Shown one piece after another: positions 1-64,000 of a DNA stretch of 64,000 bases. The notes beneath the pieces were generated by a model. That model worked only from the letters and a program-made list of their open reading frames with translations. It was not told the origin of the DNA and made no database searches. This stretch comes from Myotis daubentonii (Eukaryota; Chordata; Mammalia; Chiroptera; Vespertilionidae). The stretch lies in contig NC_081842.1 of NCBI RefSeq assembly GCF_963259705.1, positions 42,724,803-42,788,802 on the forward strand. Reading direction: 5' to 3'. Made by a program: the position numbers and the translations under genes. The first letter of the stretch is position 1; each line of letters begins with the position of its first letter.

Positions 1-214
1 GGACTTGTATCTTTAGCCTTTGGTGTTAGGATCTTTGCATAGTTACTTATCACTTCCTTGTTTTGGTGGTTCAGACGATGTTAAGGAATTAGGACTTTAT
101 TTTATGGGTTTGGAGAGATTTTGAAAGATTTTAAGCATGATCTTAAAGTAGATAATTTTGCCTACTTTTGATGAATTTGATTAAAGTTTATTTTGATTGC
201 TTTCACTTTTGCAG

Positions 215-63514
<63,300 letters not shown>

Positions 63515-64000
63515 GTCAGCCTTCAGGGGAGCAGCCTGGGGCCTGTCCCCTTAGCACACGCTCATCTCTTCCAACCCCTGCCGTTTACACAGGACTCCAC
63601 GAGCTACCGTGGAGAACAGGAGCCTTTGCTCACTTCTAACCCTGTGACTCTGCCCTCCCCTAACACAGCCCCTGTACAACTATTTATGCCCAAGTGCCTT
63701 GTCCCACCAGCAGTGTTGTCCCAGGTCATACAATAGGCACACTGTGTGTTCAGGAGTCTCCTCCTCAGCACCATTTCTTCTCGGAAGACTGTGCTAATCC
63801 ACCTCCTTTCTTCCAGGCAGAAGTGACCTCTTCCTTTGTGACCTTATAACCCTCCTAGACGGGTCCGATCTCCCTCAATCTGGGGACACTGCCTTATCTG
63901 TCACTTCACCTGCGGACTTGGCTAGGAAATGTACCACCCAGCGTTGGGAGGACGTACAGACGTAAACAACTAACAGTGTTGCAGATAAAATGAATTGTTT
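63515..64000. other. Intron after exon 23
   Basis: I searched for the next YEATS2 exon (Glu-Cys-Pro-Ser in human) and did not find it. C-rich, no recognised repeat. Confidence 0.6.

Overview
The window is intronic and exonic DNA of a single mammalian gene, YEATS2, read on the + strand. Twenty-three consecutive coding exons (215 to 63514) have canonical AG/GT borders and keep one open frame throughout (3463 coding bases, 1154 codons plus one base). The 5' exons with the start codon and the 3' exons with the C-terminal histone-fold region lie outside the window. YEATS2 is the crotonyl/acetyl-lysine reader and scaffold subunit of the ATAC histone acetyltransferase complex. No other host protein-coding gene, tRNA, rRNA or CRISPR array is supported.

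The transposable-element content points to a vesper bat (Vespertilionidae). There are more than thirty tRNA-derived Ves SINEs on both strands, many with perfect target-site duplications. There are at least thirteen HeliBat-type Helitrons with TCCTATATAATAAAAG-like 5' ends and hairpin plus CTAG 3' ends, and several young-looking hAT elements with 8-bp duplications. Helitrons at this density are known only from vesper bats among mammals.

Layout. 1-10 kb: exons 1-3 in this window's numbering, with an old L1 ORF2 relic cut by a nested SINE cluster (5281-6117) and an ORF1-only L1 (half-L1 type) with an intact 279-codon ORF1. 10-21 kb: exons 4-5, a head-to-head pair of Helitron units, small Helitrons, two hATs, an antisense L1 and a TBC1D1 retrocopy. 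21-31 kb: exons 6-11 with SINEs and a probable LTR fragment. 31-42 kb: the longest intron (30928-41698), with a tandem Helitron array carrying a 48-bp minisatellite, a fold-back MER5-like element and an unidentified retrocopy. 42-49 kb: exons 12-17. 49-58 kb: a four-unit Helitron array and a second half-L1 with perfect duplications. 58-64 kb: exons 18-23, a hAT with a transposase remnant, and MIR fragments.

The most interesting signals are the two ORF2-less L1 copies with the same architecture, the TBC1D1 retrocopy that runs through a splice donor into intron sequence (suggesting a short intronically polyadenylated mRNA), a 62-bp near-perfect inverted repeat created inside an old MER5-like element, and head-to-tail and head-to-head Helitron arrays.
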